Positions 9,070 to 16,922 of a stretch of 64,000 nucleotides of DNA are shown here, one piece after another. How positions within the stretch are numbered: position 1 is the first letter of the stretch; every line of letters begins with the position of its first letter. The stretch lies in NCBI RefSeq assembly GCF_000576635.1, contig NZ_AVFL01000005.1:62001-126000 (forward strand), in the 5' to 3' direction. The translations under genes were made by a program, and so were the position numbers. This stretch comes from Skermanella stibiiresistens SB22 (lineage in GTDB: Bacteria; Pseudomonadota; Alphaproteobacteria; Azospirillales; Azospirillaceae). The notes under the pieces were generated by a model. The model saw only the letters and a list, made by a program, of their open reading frames with translations, was not told the DNA's origin and did no database searches.

Positions 9070-9810
9070 GTGCGGATCAAGGTGATCAACCCCAACACCA
9101 CCGCCGGCATGACGGCGAAGATCGGCGAGGCGGCGCGCGCCATAGCCGCTCCCGGCACGGAGATCCTGGCGGTCAACCCAGCCTCCGGCCCGGTCTCGAT
9201 CGAGGGACATTACGACGAGGCGATCAGCGTGCTCGGCGTGCTGGACGAGATCCGGAAAGGCGAGGCCGAGGGCTGCGACGGCTATGTCATCGCCTGCTTC
9301 GGCGACCCCGGCCTGCTGGCGGCGCGCGAGGTCGCGACCGGCCCGGTGGTCGGCATCGCGGAGGCGGCGATGCACGCGGCCAGCTTCATCTCGACCGGCT
9401 TCTCGGTCGTCACCACGCTGACCCGCACCTGCGTCATCGCCGAGCATCTGGTCGAGCGGTACGGCATGGTCCACGCCTGCCGCAAGGTGCGCGGCACCGA
9501 CATTCCCGTGCTGGAACTGGAGGAGACGGGTGATGTCACGTTCCAAACCGTCGTGGCCGAGTGCCGCCGGGCGGTGGCGGAGGACCGCTGCGGCGCCATC
9601 GTGCTGGGCTGCGCCGGGATGGCGGATCTGGTGGCCCGGGTCCAGGACGAGATCGGCGTGCCCGTGATCGACGGAGTCGCCGCCGCCGTCGTCCAGGTCG
9701 AGGGGCTGGTCCGGCTGGGCCTTGGCACCAGCAAGCACGGCGACCTGGCATGGCCGCTGCCCAAGACCTACACGGGCGACTTGGCCCGCTTCACGCCGAC
9801 CCGTCGGTGA
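9070..9810 (+). CDS. Asp/Glu/hydantoin racemase family protein
   Basis: A 246-residue protein. It starts VRIKVINPNTTAGM, the typical opening of HyuE-like hydantoin racemases, and has the two catalytic cysteines in IACFGDPG (near residue 78) and VLGCAGM (near residue 178). GTG at 9070 is chosen because AGGAGA lies about eight bases upstream and the motif starts at once; an ATG at 9028 adds 14 unconserved residues. Family members racemise hydantoins, aspartate or glutamate, or isomerise maleate. With hyuAB and an N-formylglutamate amidohydrolase nearby, a role in hydantoin or amino-acid turnover is plausible. Confidence 0.88.
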   Translation: MRIKVINPNTTAGMTAKIGEAARAIAAPGTEILAVNPASGPVSIEGHYDEAISVLGVLDEIRKGEAEGCDGYVIACFGDPGLLAAREVATGPVVGIAEAAMHAASFISTGFSVVTTLTRTCVIAEHLVERYGMVHACRKVRGTDIPVLELEETGDVTFQTVVAECRRAVAEDRCGAIVLGCAGMADLVARVQDEIGVPVIDGVAAAVVQVEGLVRLGLGTSKHGDLAWPLPKTYTGDLARFTPTRR

Positions 9811-9832
9811 GAGGGTCGCGTGATCCAGGTGC

Positions 9833-10717
9833 CTAATCCGCCTTGGGCACCCCGACCTTGGACAGCACGTCCACCAGCCGCTCCATGTGGTCGGCCAGAT
9901 CCTCGATGTAGGGTTTGCGGCTGATGGCGCGCTCGTCCATGTAGAGCGCTCGGTTGATCTCGATCTGGAGCGCGTGGATACCCATGCGCGGCCGGCCATA
10001 GTGCCGGGTGGTGAAGCCGCCGGCGTAGGGAGTGTTGCGGTTGACCACGAACCCTTGGTCGCGCAGCGTCCGCTCGGCGGTTTCGATCAGCTGCGGCAGG
10101 CAGGAACTGCCGTAGCAATCGCCCAGCACGAAATCGACCTTGGACCGGGCGGACGGCCCCTCGCCCGGCGCGCCACCGGACGGCATAGAGTGGCAGTCGA
10201 TCAGCACGCAATAGCCGAACCGGTGGCGCGTCTGGTCGACCAGGCGCTTCAGCGCCGCGTGGTAGGGGTGGTAGAACCGGTTGACCCGACCCAGCGCGTC
10301 GGCGAAACGCAGCTTGCCGCGATAGATCTCCTCGCCGTTGGCGACCACCTTGGCGATGGTGCCAAGGCCGGCGGCGACGCGCGGCGACCGGGTGTTGACA
10401 TAGGCCGGCAGCGCGTCGGCGAACATCTCCGGGTCCAGTTCGAACGCCTCGCGGTTGGCGTCGAGGAAAGCGCGGGGAAACAGCGCGCGGATCAACGGCG
10501 CGCCCAGCAGCGGGGCCGCCAAGAAGATCTCGTCGACGAAGCTGTCCTCCGACTTCCGAAGGGCGAAGCCGTCCAGCTTGGCGGCCGCGAGGAACTCCGG
10601 CGGATACAGTGATCCACTGTGCGGCGAGGCCAGCACCAGCGGAAGCGTTTGGACCGGCGGCGCCAGGATCTCGAAAACCTGGGCCCGGTCCGCATCGGCG
10701 TCGAAATGGCGATCCAT
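9833..10717 (-). CDS. N-formylglutamate amidohydrolase family protein
   Basis: A 294-residue metal-dependent hydrolase. LVLASPHSGSLYPPEF near residue 28 and CVLIDCHSMPSGG near residue 171 are the histidine-bearing motifs of the family; NTPYAGGFTTRHYG and ALQIEINRALYMDE follow. The family hydrolyses N-formylglutamate to glutamate and formate (HutG type) or related N-acyl amino acids. The start ATG at 10717 begins MDRHFDADA; a longer upstream reading adds unconserved residues. No other histidine-degradation genes are present, so the substrate is open. It converges with the racemase gene, 22 bp between stops. Confidence 0.9.
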   Translation of the reverse strand: MDRHFDADADRAQVFEILAPPVQTLPLVLASPHSGSLYPPEFLAAAKLDGFALRKSEDSFVDEIFLAAPLLGAPLIRALFPRAFLDANREAFELDPEMFADALPAYVNTRSPRVAAGLGTIAKVVANGEEIYRGKLRFADALGRVNRFYHPYHAALKRLVDQTRHRFGYCVLIDCHSMPSGGAPGEGPSARSKVDFVLGDCYGSSCLPQLIETAERTLRDQGFVVNRNTPYAGGFTTRHYGRPRMGIHALQIEINRALYMDERAISRKPYIEDLADHMERLVDVLSKVGVPKAD

Positions 10718-10946
10718 AGCTAATCTTCTGTATCCGAACTGGACCGATCTGTCATCTGATGATGCTTCGGCGATGATGATGACACGCTCCGGCGGCCCCA
10801 TGGATCCTGTGCGGAAGGTTTTTGCTTTTTCGTGAATGAGAGAGCTTGCGAGCCCGACGGAGGTTTGCTAATCACCCGTCCACCGCAGCGAGGCACCGCC
10901 TCGCGGGTTCGGGACAGAGCGCGGCGCTCCATTCAAGGACGTGGCG

Positions 10947-10973
10947 TTGACATCCTGGACAGCGGTGTAGTAC
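10947..10973 (+). promoter_or_regulatory. Candidate tRNA promoter
   Basis: A perfect TTGACA lies at 10947-10952, with TAGTAC as a weak -10 at 10968-10973 (15-bp spacer, shorter than ideal). It lies about 45 bp before the tRNA. The rest of the 10718-11017 gap holds no convincing gene. Confidence 0.45.
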
Positions 10974-11017
10974 TGACGACCTCGCGGACTTCCAACCACC
11001 GAAGTCCGCACGAGAAT

Positions 11018-11092
11018 GGGCGCTTAGCTCAGCGGGAGAGCACTTCCTTGACATGGAAGGGGTCACAGGTTCAATCCCTGTAGCGCCCACCA
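11018..11092 (+). tRNA. tRNA-Val (anticodon GAC)
   Basis: A full cloverleaf: acceptor GGGCGCT (11018-11024) pairs with AGCGCCC (11082-11088), then A and an encoded CCA (11090-11092). The anticodon stem CTTCC/GGAAG encloses loop TTGACAT, giving anticodon GAC (valine). The D-arm (TAGCTCAGCGGGAGAGCA) and T-arm (GGTTCAATCC) are canonical. Confidence 0.97.
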
Positions 11093-11285
11093 TTCTCGAT
11101 AAAGGCGTCGATCATCCTCCGGACCATGGTCCGTGAGCGAATGCTTCCTCAGCCTATCCCCACCCCTACCTGTCCAACGTTTTGACGGGGGCCTCAACGC
11201 CACCCCGGCCATGCCGCGTTCCCGGCAGCCGCCGATCGGCATGCCCGCCAACTCCTCCACACGGCGGCCCTCATCTCGTTTTGGC

Positions 11286-11315
11286 AAAAAAAAGGCCGTG
11301 GCGAAAGCCACGGCC
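11286..11315 (-). terminator. Rho-independent terminator of the small RNA
   Basis: A perfect 9-bp stem, GGCCGTGGC/GCCACGGCC (11294-11302 with 11307-11315), and a 4-nt loop. On the minus strand it is followed by eight U residues (11293-11286). No annotated minus-strand protein gene precedes it, so it ends a non-coding transcript. Confidence 0.88.
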
Positions 11316-11387
11316 CAAGTCTAGGGAGGAAACGCCCAAGAAGTGCGTTACAGGATCAACCGCGTCAGTGACACCATCGATCCCGCA
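11286..11387 (-). ncRNA. Candidate small RNA, MmgR/alpha-r8-like
   Basis: A stand-alone minus-strand unit of about 100 nt lies between tRNA-Val and otsB. It has a promoter-like pair upstream (11394-11422), the unpaired pyrimidine motif UUUCCUCCCU (complement of 11323-11332) and ends in a strong terminator. As I recall the family, that motif just before the terminator stem is the hallmark of the alphaproteobacterial alpha-r8 small RNAs (MmgR of Sinorhizobium, tied to polyhydroxybutyrate storage). The motif is anti-Shine-Dalgarno-like, so it probably pairs with ribosome-binding sites of target mRNAs. The family assignment is from memory of the motif, not from a search. Confidence 0.65.
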
Positions 11388-11393
11388 CTGCAC

Positions 11394-11422
11394 AATATGA
11401 TCGAGTGTTTTCCTGAAATCAA
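11394..11422 (-). promoter_or_regulatory. Promoter of the small RNA
   Basis: Minus-strand TTGATT (-35, complement of 11417-11422) and CATATT (-10, complement of 11394-11399), 17 bp apart. They predict a start near 11387. From 11423 to 11832 I see no gene or clear element other than the leader of otsB. Confidence 0.55.
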
Positions 11423-11832
11423 GGGAAAAAAGAAATCCGCATTAGGACAAGCGGTTAACCAACTCGTTGAACCTGCAACTGTCCTGATTGCGAACAATAT
11501 ATGCTGCGGTGCGACATAAAGCGCACCGGTCCATGGCGGTTTGGCGGCGGATAAATCCCGGATGGGCCTGCTCGGCGTGCGATCGGGAATCGTCCAAAAG
11601 GTATGACCAATTTGCCAGAACTCAAGGCCTGTCCGATGAAAAATCAACCGCGATCGTGGCTTACGGAAAGGCCGCTGGCCGTTTTCTTCCACGTCCGGAA
11701 GGTCCGCGACGCCGTCTCATGCGTTTAGCCCTATGCCGACACCGGTGGCACCTCTGGATGGCGACCCTGGGGCAAGTGCCGGAAACGACGGTTTTTCATG
11801 TCGGCATAGGTTGAACGAGGCAGGCGGCCAGC

Positions 11833-12651
11833 ATGGACGATAAAGATAACCAGACCCAAATCGACCACACCCTAACCGACTTGCCAGACGCCTCATCGAA
11901 TTGGGCGCTCTTCCTGGATTTCGACGGCACGCTCGTGGAGATCGCGAGCCAGCCCGATGGTGTCGAGGTCGCGGCGGGATTGCCTGAACTGCTGACACGG
12001 CTGAACGACGCGCTGGGTGGCGCGGTGGCGCTGGTCAGCGGACGCGGCCTGGACGACATCGACCGCCTGCTTGGCGCCAATTCCTTGGCTGCGGCTGGCC
12101 AGCACGGATTAGAACGGCGGGACTCCGCCGGCCAGCGCACGACCGCGACCATCGACCGCGGGGCCTTGGCGGACATCACCGAAGCCTTGGAACGGTTCGT
12201 GGCCACCCACCCCGGCACCCGGCTGGAGCCGAAGGGCATGACGGTGGCGCTCCACTTCCGCAACTCCCCGGCGGCGGAGGCCGAGGCGCGGGCGGTGACC
12301 TCCGGGTTGATGGAGCGGCACGGCGCGGCCTTCCACGTGCAGGAAGGCAAGATGGTGCTGGAGGTCAAGCCGAAGGGCTCGACAAAGGGCACCGTGGTGG
12401 AACACCTCCTGTCCGAGCCGCCCTTCGTCGGGCGCGTCCCCGTGTTCATCGGCGACGACGTGACCGACGAGGATGGTTTTCGCGTCGTCAACGATCACGG
12501 CGGTCTGTCGATCCAGATCGGCACACGCCTGCCGACGGCGGCCCGCGCGCGCATCGCGTCGGTCGGCGAGTTGCATGCTTGGCTTGGGGACATCGCCGAC
12601 CGGCTCGCCCCGGCGGCCATTCGTCCCGGTGACGAAGCCGGAGACGCCTGA
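11833..12651 (+). CDS. otsB: Trehalose-6-phosphate phosphatase
   Basis: A 272-residue HAD-superfamily phosphatase. The nucleophile motif DFDGTL is at residues 29-34, a VSGRGLDDID segment follows near residue 68, and the metal-binding GDDVTDED begins at residue 207, as in OtsB. It dephosphorylates trehalose-6-phosphate to trehalose in the cytoplasm. It heads a tight four-gene operon: GH15 begins 3 bp after its stop, then otsA and glk. The upstream leader from the small-RNA region is long and lacks an obvious stress-sigma (GGAAC-CGTT) promoter at correct spacing. Confidence 0.95.
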   Translation: MDDKDNQTQIDHTLTDLPDASSNWALFLDFDGTLVEIASQPDGVEVAAGLPELLTRLNDALGGAVALVSGRGLDDIDRLLGANSLAAAGQHGLERRDSAGQRTTATIDRGALADITEALERFVATHPGTRLEPKGMTVALHFRNSPAAEAEARAVTSGLMERHGAAFHVQEGKMVLEVKPKGSTKGTVVEHLLSEPPFVGRVPVFIGDDVTDEDGFRVVNDHGGLSIQIGTRLPTAARARIASVGELHAWLGDIADRLAPAAIRPGDEAGDA

Positions 12652-12654
12652 CCG

Positions 12655-14505
12655 ATGGGCGATCTCAATCTGGCACTGATCGGCAATTGCAGCTTCACCG
12701 CCCTACTCGATACCAACGCCCGCATCGTCTGGTCCTGCCTGCCGCGTCCCGATGGCGATCCCGTCTTCTGCAGCCTGCTCAACGGCGCTGGCGGCGCCAC
12801 CGGCGACGGACCGCCACCCGACTGGGGCTACTATGAGATCGACCTGCTGGGCCACGCCGGGTCCGAGCAGCGCTACCTTCCCAATACCGGCATCGTCGAG
12901 ACGATCCTGCACGACGGTAACGGATCGGCGGTGGAGATCCTCGATTTCGCGCCACGCCACCAGCACCATGGCCGGTCCTACCGGCCGACCACGATCATCC
13001 GCTTGGTCCGCGCCCTGCGCGGCAATCCCCGCATCGTCGTCCGGCTGCGGCCGCGCTTCGACTATGGCGAGGTCGAACCGGCGATCACGCGCGGCAGCAA
13101 CCACATCCGCTACGTCTCCGCCGACAAGGTGCTGCGACTCAGCACCGACGCGCCGATCGCCTATGTCCTGGACGAGACGCCTTTCGTCCTGGATGAACCG
13201 ATCACCCTGATCCTCGGTCCCGACGAACCGTTGCGCGCCCCAATCGACGAGACCGGCCGCCGGCTGCTCGACCTGACGCGCGACTACTGGCGGCAATACG
13301 CCCGCTCGCTGGCCCTGCCCTTCGAGTGGCAGGAGGCCGTGATCCGCGCCGCCATCACCCTGAAAATGTGCACCTTCGAGGAGACCGGCGCCGTCATCGC
13401 GGCGGTCACCACCTCGATCCCGGAGGCGCCGGGAACGGCGCGCAACTGGGATTACCGGTTCTGCTGGGTGCGCGACGCCTATTTCGTGATCCAGGCGCTC
13501 AACAGCCTGGGCACCACCGTCACGATGGAGAACTATCTCCACTACATCACCAACATCGTGGCCGGGGCCGCGAACGGGGCGCTGCAGCCGGTCTACGGCA
13601 TCGCGCAGGAGATGAGGCTGATCGAGCGCGAGGCCTCCGGTCTCGCGGGCTATCGCGGCATGGGTCCCGTCCGGGTCGGCAACGCCGCCTACGCGCAGCT
13701 TCAGAACGACAGCTATGGTGCCGTGATCCTCGCCTCGGCGCAGGCCTTCTTCGATCAGAGGCTGGCCCGGCCGGGCGGCATGGACCTGTTCCATCGGTTG
13801 GAGACGCTGGGTGATCAGGCGGTGCGGCTCTACGACAAGCCCGACGCCGGGCTGTGGGAACTCCGCACCACCGAGCATGTCCACACCTTCTCGTCGGTGA
13901 TGTGCTGGGCCGCCTGCGATCGCCTTTCCCGGATCGCGGCGCAGCTTCGGCTGGACGAGCGGGCCGCCCATTGGCGCGAGCACGCCGACACGATCCGGCA
14001 GACCGTGCTGGAGCGGGCCTGGAGCCCCAATCTGAACAGCTTCGTGGACGCCTATCGCGGCGGTGACGGGGCCGACGAGGACGAGGATCCCCATGTCGTC
14101 GGCATCGGCAAGATCGACGCCAGCCTGCTGCTGATGCACGAGCTGCGCTTCATCGAGGCGCGGGACCCCCAGTTCCTCGGCACCCTGGCGGCGATCGAGA
14201 GCACGCTGAAACGGGGCACCATGCTGTACCGCTACGTCGCCAAGGACGACTTCGGTTATCCCGAGACGGCTTTCACCATCTGTACCTTCTGGTATATCGA
14301 CGCCCTCGCCGCGATCGGCCGCAAGGACGAGGCGCGCACGCTTTTCGAGCGGATGCTGTCCCACCGCAACCACGTGGGACTGCTGTCGGAGGATATCGAC
14401 CCGGCCACCGGCGAACTCTGGGGCAACTATCCCCAGACCTACTCGATGGTCGGCCTGATCAACTCGGCCATGCGGCTGAGCAAACCCTGGGAGGAAGCGT
14501 TTTGA
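12655..14505 (+). CDS. Glycoside hydrolase family 15 protein (glucoamylase/trehalase-like)
   Basis: A 616-residue protein with the N-terminal trehalase-like domain and the GH15 (alpha/alpha)6 catalytic domain. Visible motifs are RNWDYRFCWVRDA from residue 263, IEREASGLAGYRG near residue 323 (likely catalytic acid region) and YPETAFTICTFWYIDAL near residue 535. There is no signal peptide, so it acts in the cytoplasm. Sandwiched between otsB and otsA, it most likely hydrolyses trehalose or a glucan to glucose, which glk at the end of the operon could phosphorylate. Bacterial GH15 proteins in this setting are often called glucoamylases without biochemical proof. Confidence 0.92.
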   Translation: MGDLNLALIGNCSFTALLDTNARIVWSCLPRPDGDPVFCSLLNGAGGATGDGPPPDWGYYEIDLLGHAGSEQRYLPNTGIVETILHDGNGSAVEILDFAPRHQHHGRSYRPTTIIRLVRALRGNPRIVVRLRPRFDYGEVEPAITRGSNHIRYVSADKVLRLSTDAPIAYVLDETPFVLDEPITLILGPDEPLRAPIDETGRRLLDLTRDYWRQYARSLALPFEWQEAVIRAAITLKMCTFEETGAVIAAVTTSIPEAPGTARNWDYRFCWVRDAYFVIQALNSLGTTVTMENYLHYITNIVAGAANGALQPVYGIAQEMRLIEREASGLAGYRGMGPVRVGNAAYAQLQNDSYGAVILASAQAFFDQRLARPGGMDLFHRLETLGDQAVRLYDKPDAGLWELRTTEHVHTFSSVMCWAACDRLSRIAAQLRLDERAAHWREHADTIRQTVLERAWSPNLNSFVDAYRGGDGADEDEDPHVVGIGKIDASLLLMHELRFIEARDPQFLGTLAAIESTLKRGTMLYRYVAKDDFGYPETAFTICTFWYIDALAAIGRKDEARTLFERMLSHRNHVGLLSEDIDPATGELWGNYPQTYSMVGLINSAMRLSKPWEEAF

Positions 14506-15899
14506 GCAGACTGGTAGTGGTGTCGAACCGGGTCGCTCCGATCGACGAGGGCAAGCAGTCGGCCGGCGGCCTCGCCGTCGCCGTGCTGGCCGCCCTCAAG
14601 AAGACGGGCGGCATCTGGTTCGGCTGGAGCGGCGACGTCGTCGCGGCGCCGCCCTCCGCCCCCAGCCTGACGCCGGTGGGACGCCTGACCTACGCGACGC
14701 TAGACTTGGCGAAACGGGACTACGAGGAATATTACAACGGCTACGCCAACTCGACCCTGTGGCCGTTGTTCCATTTCCGGCTCGGACTGACCAATTTCAG
14801 CCGGCGCAACTACGCTGGATACCAGCGCGTCAACGCCCTGTTCGCCTCCAAGTTGGCGCCGTTGCTGGAACCGGACGACATGGTCTGGGTCCACGACTAC
14901 CACCTGATCCCCTTCGCCGAGCAGCTTCGGCTGATCGGCTTGAAGCACCGGATGGGCTTCTTCCTGCACACGCCGTTCCCAGCACCCGAGATCCTGGTGG
15001 CGTTGCCCAATCACGAGGATATCGTCCGCGCGCTGTGCGCCTATGACGTGGTCGGGTTCCACACGCTGTGTGATCTGCGCTGCTTCATCAACTACATCCG
15101 GTTCGAGGCGCGGGGCACCGTGACCGACCGGGGTCCAGGCGAAGGCTATTACATCCACGCGTTCGGCCGCACCCTGGTCGCCCGATCGTTTCCGATCAGC
15201 ATCGACACGGAACCGCTGGTGGCGCTGGCGGCGCAGGCCGCCCACACCCGCCAGACCCAGCGGCTGCGTGACAGTCTGGTCGGGCGCGACCTGATCATCG
15301 GCGTCGACCGGCTGGATTATTCCAAGGGCCTGCCGCAGCGGTTCGAGTCGTTCCACCAGCTGCTGGAGAACTATCCGGCCAACCGGGGCCATGTCTCGTT
15401 CCTCCAGATCGCCCCACCGTCACGCGCCGACGTGCCGGAATACATCGCGATCCGCAAGGAGCTGGAAACCCTGAGCGGCCACATCAACGGCCGCTTCGCC
15501 GAATTCGACTGGGTCCCGATCCGTTACCTGAACAAGAGCTTCACCCGCAGGTCGCTGGCCGGGTTCTTCCGCGTCAGCAAGGTCGGACTGGTGACGCCGC
15601 TCCGCGACGGCATGAACCTGGTCGCCAAGGAATACGTCGCCTGCCAGGATCCCGAGGACCCCGGCGTTCTGGTGCTATCCCGCTTCGCGGGGGCGGCGGA
15701 GGAACTCGGCTCCGCGCTGATCGTCAACCCCTATGACATCGAATCGGTCGCCGACGCGCTGCAGCGGGCGCTCAGCATGCCCTTGGCGGAGCGCCAGCAG
15801 CGTCATCAAGATCTGATGGCGGTGCTGCGCCGGAACGATATCTCGCATTGGCGCGAGAATTTCGTCAACGCGCTGAGCAAGGCGCCTTACGATAGCTGA
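14502..15899 (+). CDS. otsA: Alpha,alpha-trehalose-phosphate synthase (UDP-forming)
   Basis: A 465-residue GT20 enzyme. Family motifs include VVSNRVAP at the start, [13 protein letters not shown] near residue 103, [16 protein letters not shown] near residue 128, and the nucleotide-sugar-binding [13 protein letters not shown] near residue 268. It joins UDP-glucose and glucose-6-phosphate into trehalose-6-phosphate. The start is TTG at 14502, overlapping the GH15 stop (TTGA), with GGGAGG nine bases upstream. The order phosphatase-GH15-synthase-kinase puts making and breaking of trehalose in one transcript. Confidence 0.95.
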   Translation: MSRLVVVSNRVAPIDEGKQSAGGLAVAVLAALKKTGGIWFGWSGDVVAAPPSAPSLTPVGRLTYATLDLAKRDYEEYYNGYANSTLWPLFHFRLGLTNFSRRNYAGYQRVNALFASKLAPLLEPDDMVWVHDYHLIPFAEQLRLIGLKHRMGFFLHTPFPAPEILVALPNHEDIVRALCAYDVVGFHTLCDLRCFINYIRFEARGTVTDRGPGEGYYIHAFGRTLVARSFPISIDTEPLVALAAQAAHTRQTQRLRDSLVGRDLIIGVDRLDYSKGLPQRFESFHQLLENYPANRGHVSFLQIAPPSRADVPEYIAIRKELETLSGHINGRFAEFDWVPIRYLNKSFTRRSLAGFFRVSKVGLVTPLRDGMNLVAKEYVACQDPEDPGVLVLSRFAGAAEELGSALIVNPYDIESVADALQRALSMPLAERQQRHQDLMAVLRRNDISHWRENFVNALSKAPYDS

Positions 15900-15956
15900 G
15901 TGACGACGGCCGAGACGCGCCGAATACCAGGCTTGGCGGCAGACGGAGGGGAATGG

Positions 15957-16913
15957 ATGACAGGAACACGCTATCTCGTCGCCGATATCGGCGCGACCAA
16001 CGCCCGGTTCGGCTTGCTGGACGCGACCGGCCGCCTGCTCCACACCCGCACCCTGCCTTGCGCGGGCTATCCAACCCTGCAGGCCGCCGGGCTGGCCTAT
16101 CTGGCGGCGGCCCAGCCGGACACGCATCCGGTGGAGGGCGCCATCGACATCGCCGGCCCCGTCACCGGCGACGTGCTGACGATGACCAACCATCCCTGGA
16201 CCTTCTCGGTCAAGGGCACCCGCGACGCGCTGGGGCTGCGCCGGCTGGAGGTGGTCAACGACTTCACGGCGGTCGCCATGTCGATTCCGCTGCTGACCGA
16301 GGCCGACCGCCTTCAGATCGGCGACGGCTCCCCGGTCGCGGGCGAGGTCATCGGCGTGATCGGCCCCGGCACCGGCCTCGGCGTCTCCGGCCTGATCCAC
16401 GGTCCCGGCGGCTGGACTCCCCTCGCCGGGGAGGGCGGCCACGTCACCATGGCGCCGGTGTCCGACCGCGAGGGCGCCGTGCTCGACCTTCTGCGCAAGA
16501 AGTTCAACCATGTGTCGGCGGAACGGGTGATCTCGGGCCAGGGGCTGGTCAACCTGTACGAGGCGCTGTCCCTGCTCGACAACCGGGAACCCGAGGCGCT
16601 GGAGCCGGCGGACATCGCGGGCCGGGGCTTGGACGGCACCGACAAGATCTGTGTCGACGCGTTGGAGATGTTCTGCGCCATGCTCGGCACGGTGGCTGGC
16701 AATCTGGCGCTGACCCTGGGCTCGCGCGGCGGCGTCTACATCGCGGGCGGCATCGTTCCCCGCCTGGGCTCGTTCTTCACCCACAGCCGCTTCCGCAAGC
16801 GTTTCGTGGAAAAGGGCCGCCTCCGCGACTACCTAGGCCCAATCCCGACCTATGTGGTGACCCACGAGCTGCCGGCGTTCCTGGGACTGATGGCGGTGCT
16901 GGCGAAGGGGTGA
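15957..16913 (+). CDS. glk: Glucokinase
   Basis: A 318-residue ROK-independent (Glk-type) glucokinase. It shows VADIGATNARFGLL near the start (ATP phosphate 1), EVVNDFTAVAMSIPLL with the catalytic Asp near residue 101, GPGTGLGVSGLI and GEGGHVTMAP. It phosphorylates glucose to glucose-6-phosphate. ATG at 15957 is chosen because GGAGGGG lies six bases upstream and the length fits the family. A GTG at 15900, directly after the otsA stop, would add 19 unconserved residues. Last gene of the ots operon. Confidence 0.95.
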   Translation: MTGTRYLVADIGATNARFGLLDATGRLLHTRTLPCAGYPTLQAAGLAYLAAAQPDTHPVEGAIDIAGPVTGDVLTMTNHPWTFSVKGTRDALGLRRLEVVNDFTAVAMSIPLLTEADRLQIGDGSPVAGEVIGVIGPGTGLGVSGLIHGPGGWTPLAGEGGHVTMAPVSDREGAVLDLLRKKFNHVSAERVISGQGLVNLYEALSLLDNREPEALEPADIAGRGLDGTDKICVDALEMFCAMLGTVAGNLALTLGSRGGVYIAGGIVPRLGSFFTHSRFRKRFVEKGRLRDYLGPIPTYVVTHELPAFLGLMAVLAKG

Positions 16914-16922
16914 TCCGCGACC

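Noticed and set aside
11018-11092. tRNA-Val as an integration (att) site for a mobile island
   Set aside because: No integrase gene and no second copy of the tRNA 3' end is visible nearby.
11690-11832. A general-stress (EcfG-type, GGAAC-CGTT) promoter for the trehalose operon
   Set aside because: GGAAG and CGTT occur but with a 20-bp spacer instead of 16-17 and a mismatch, so I do not claim it.
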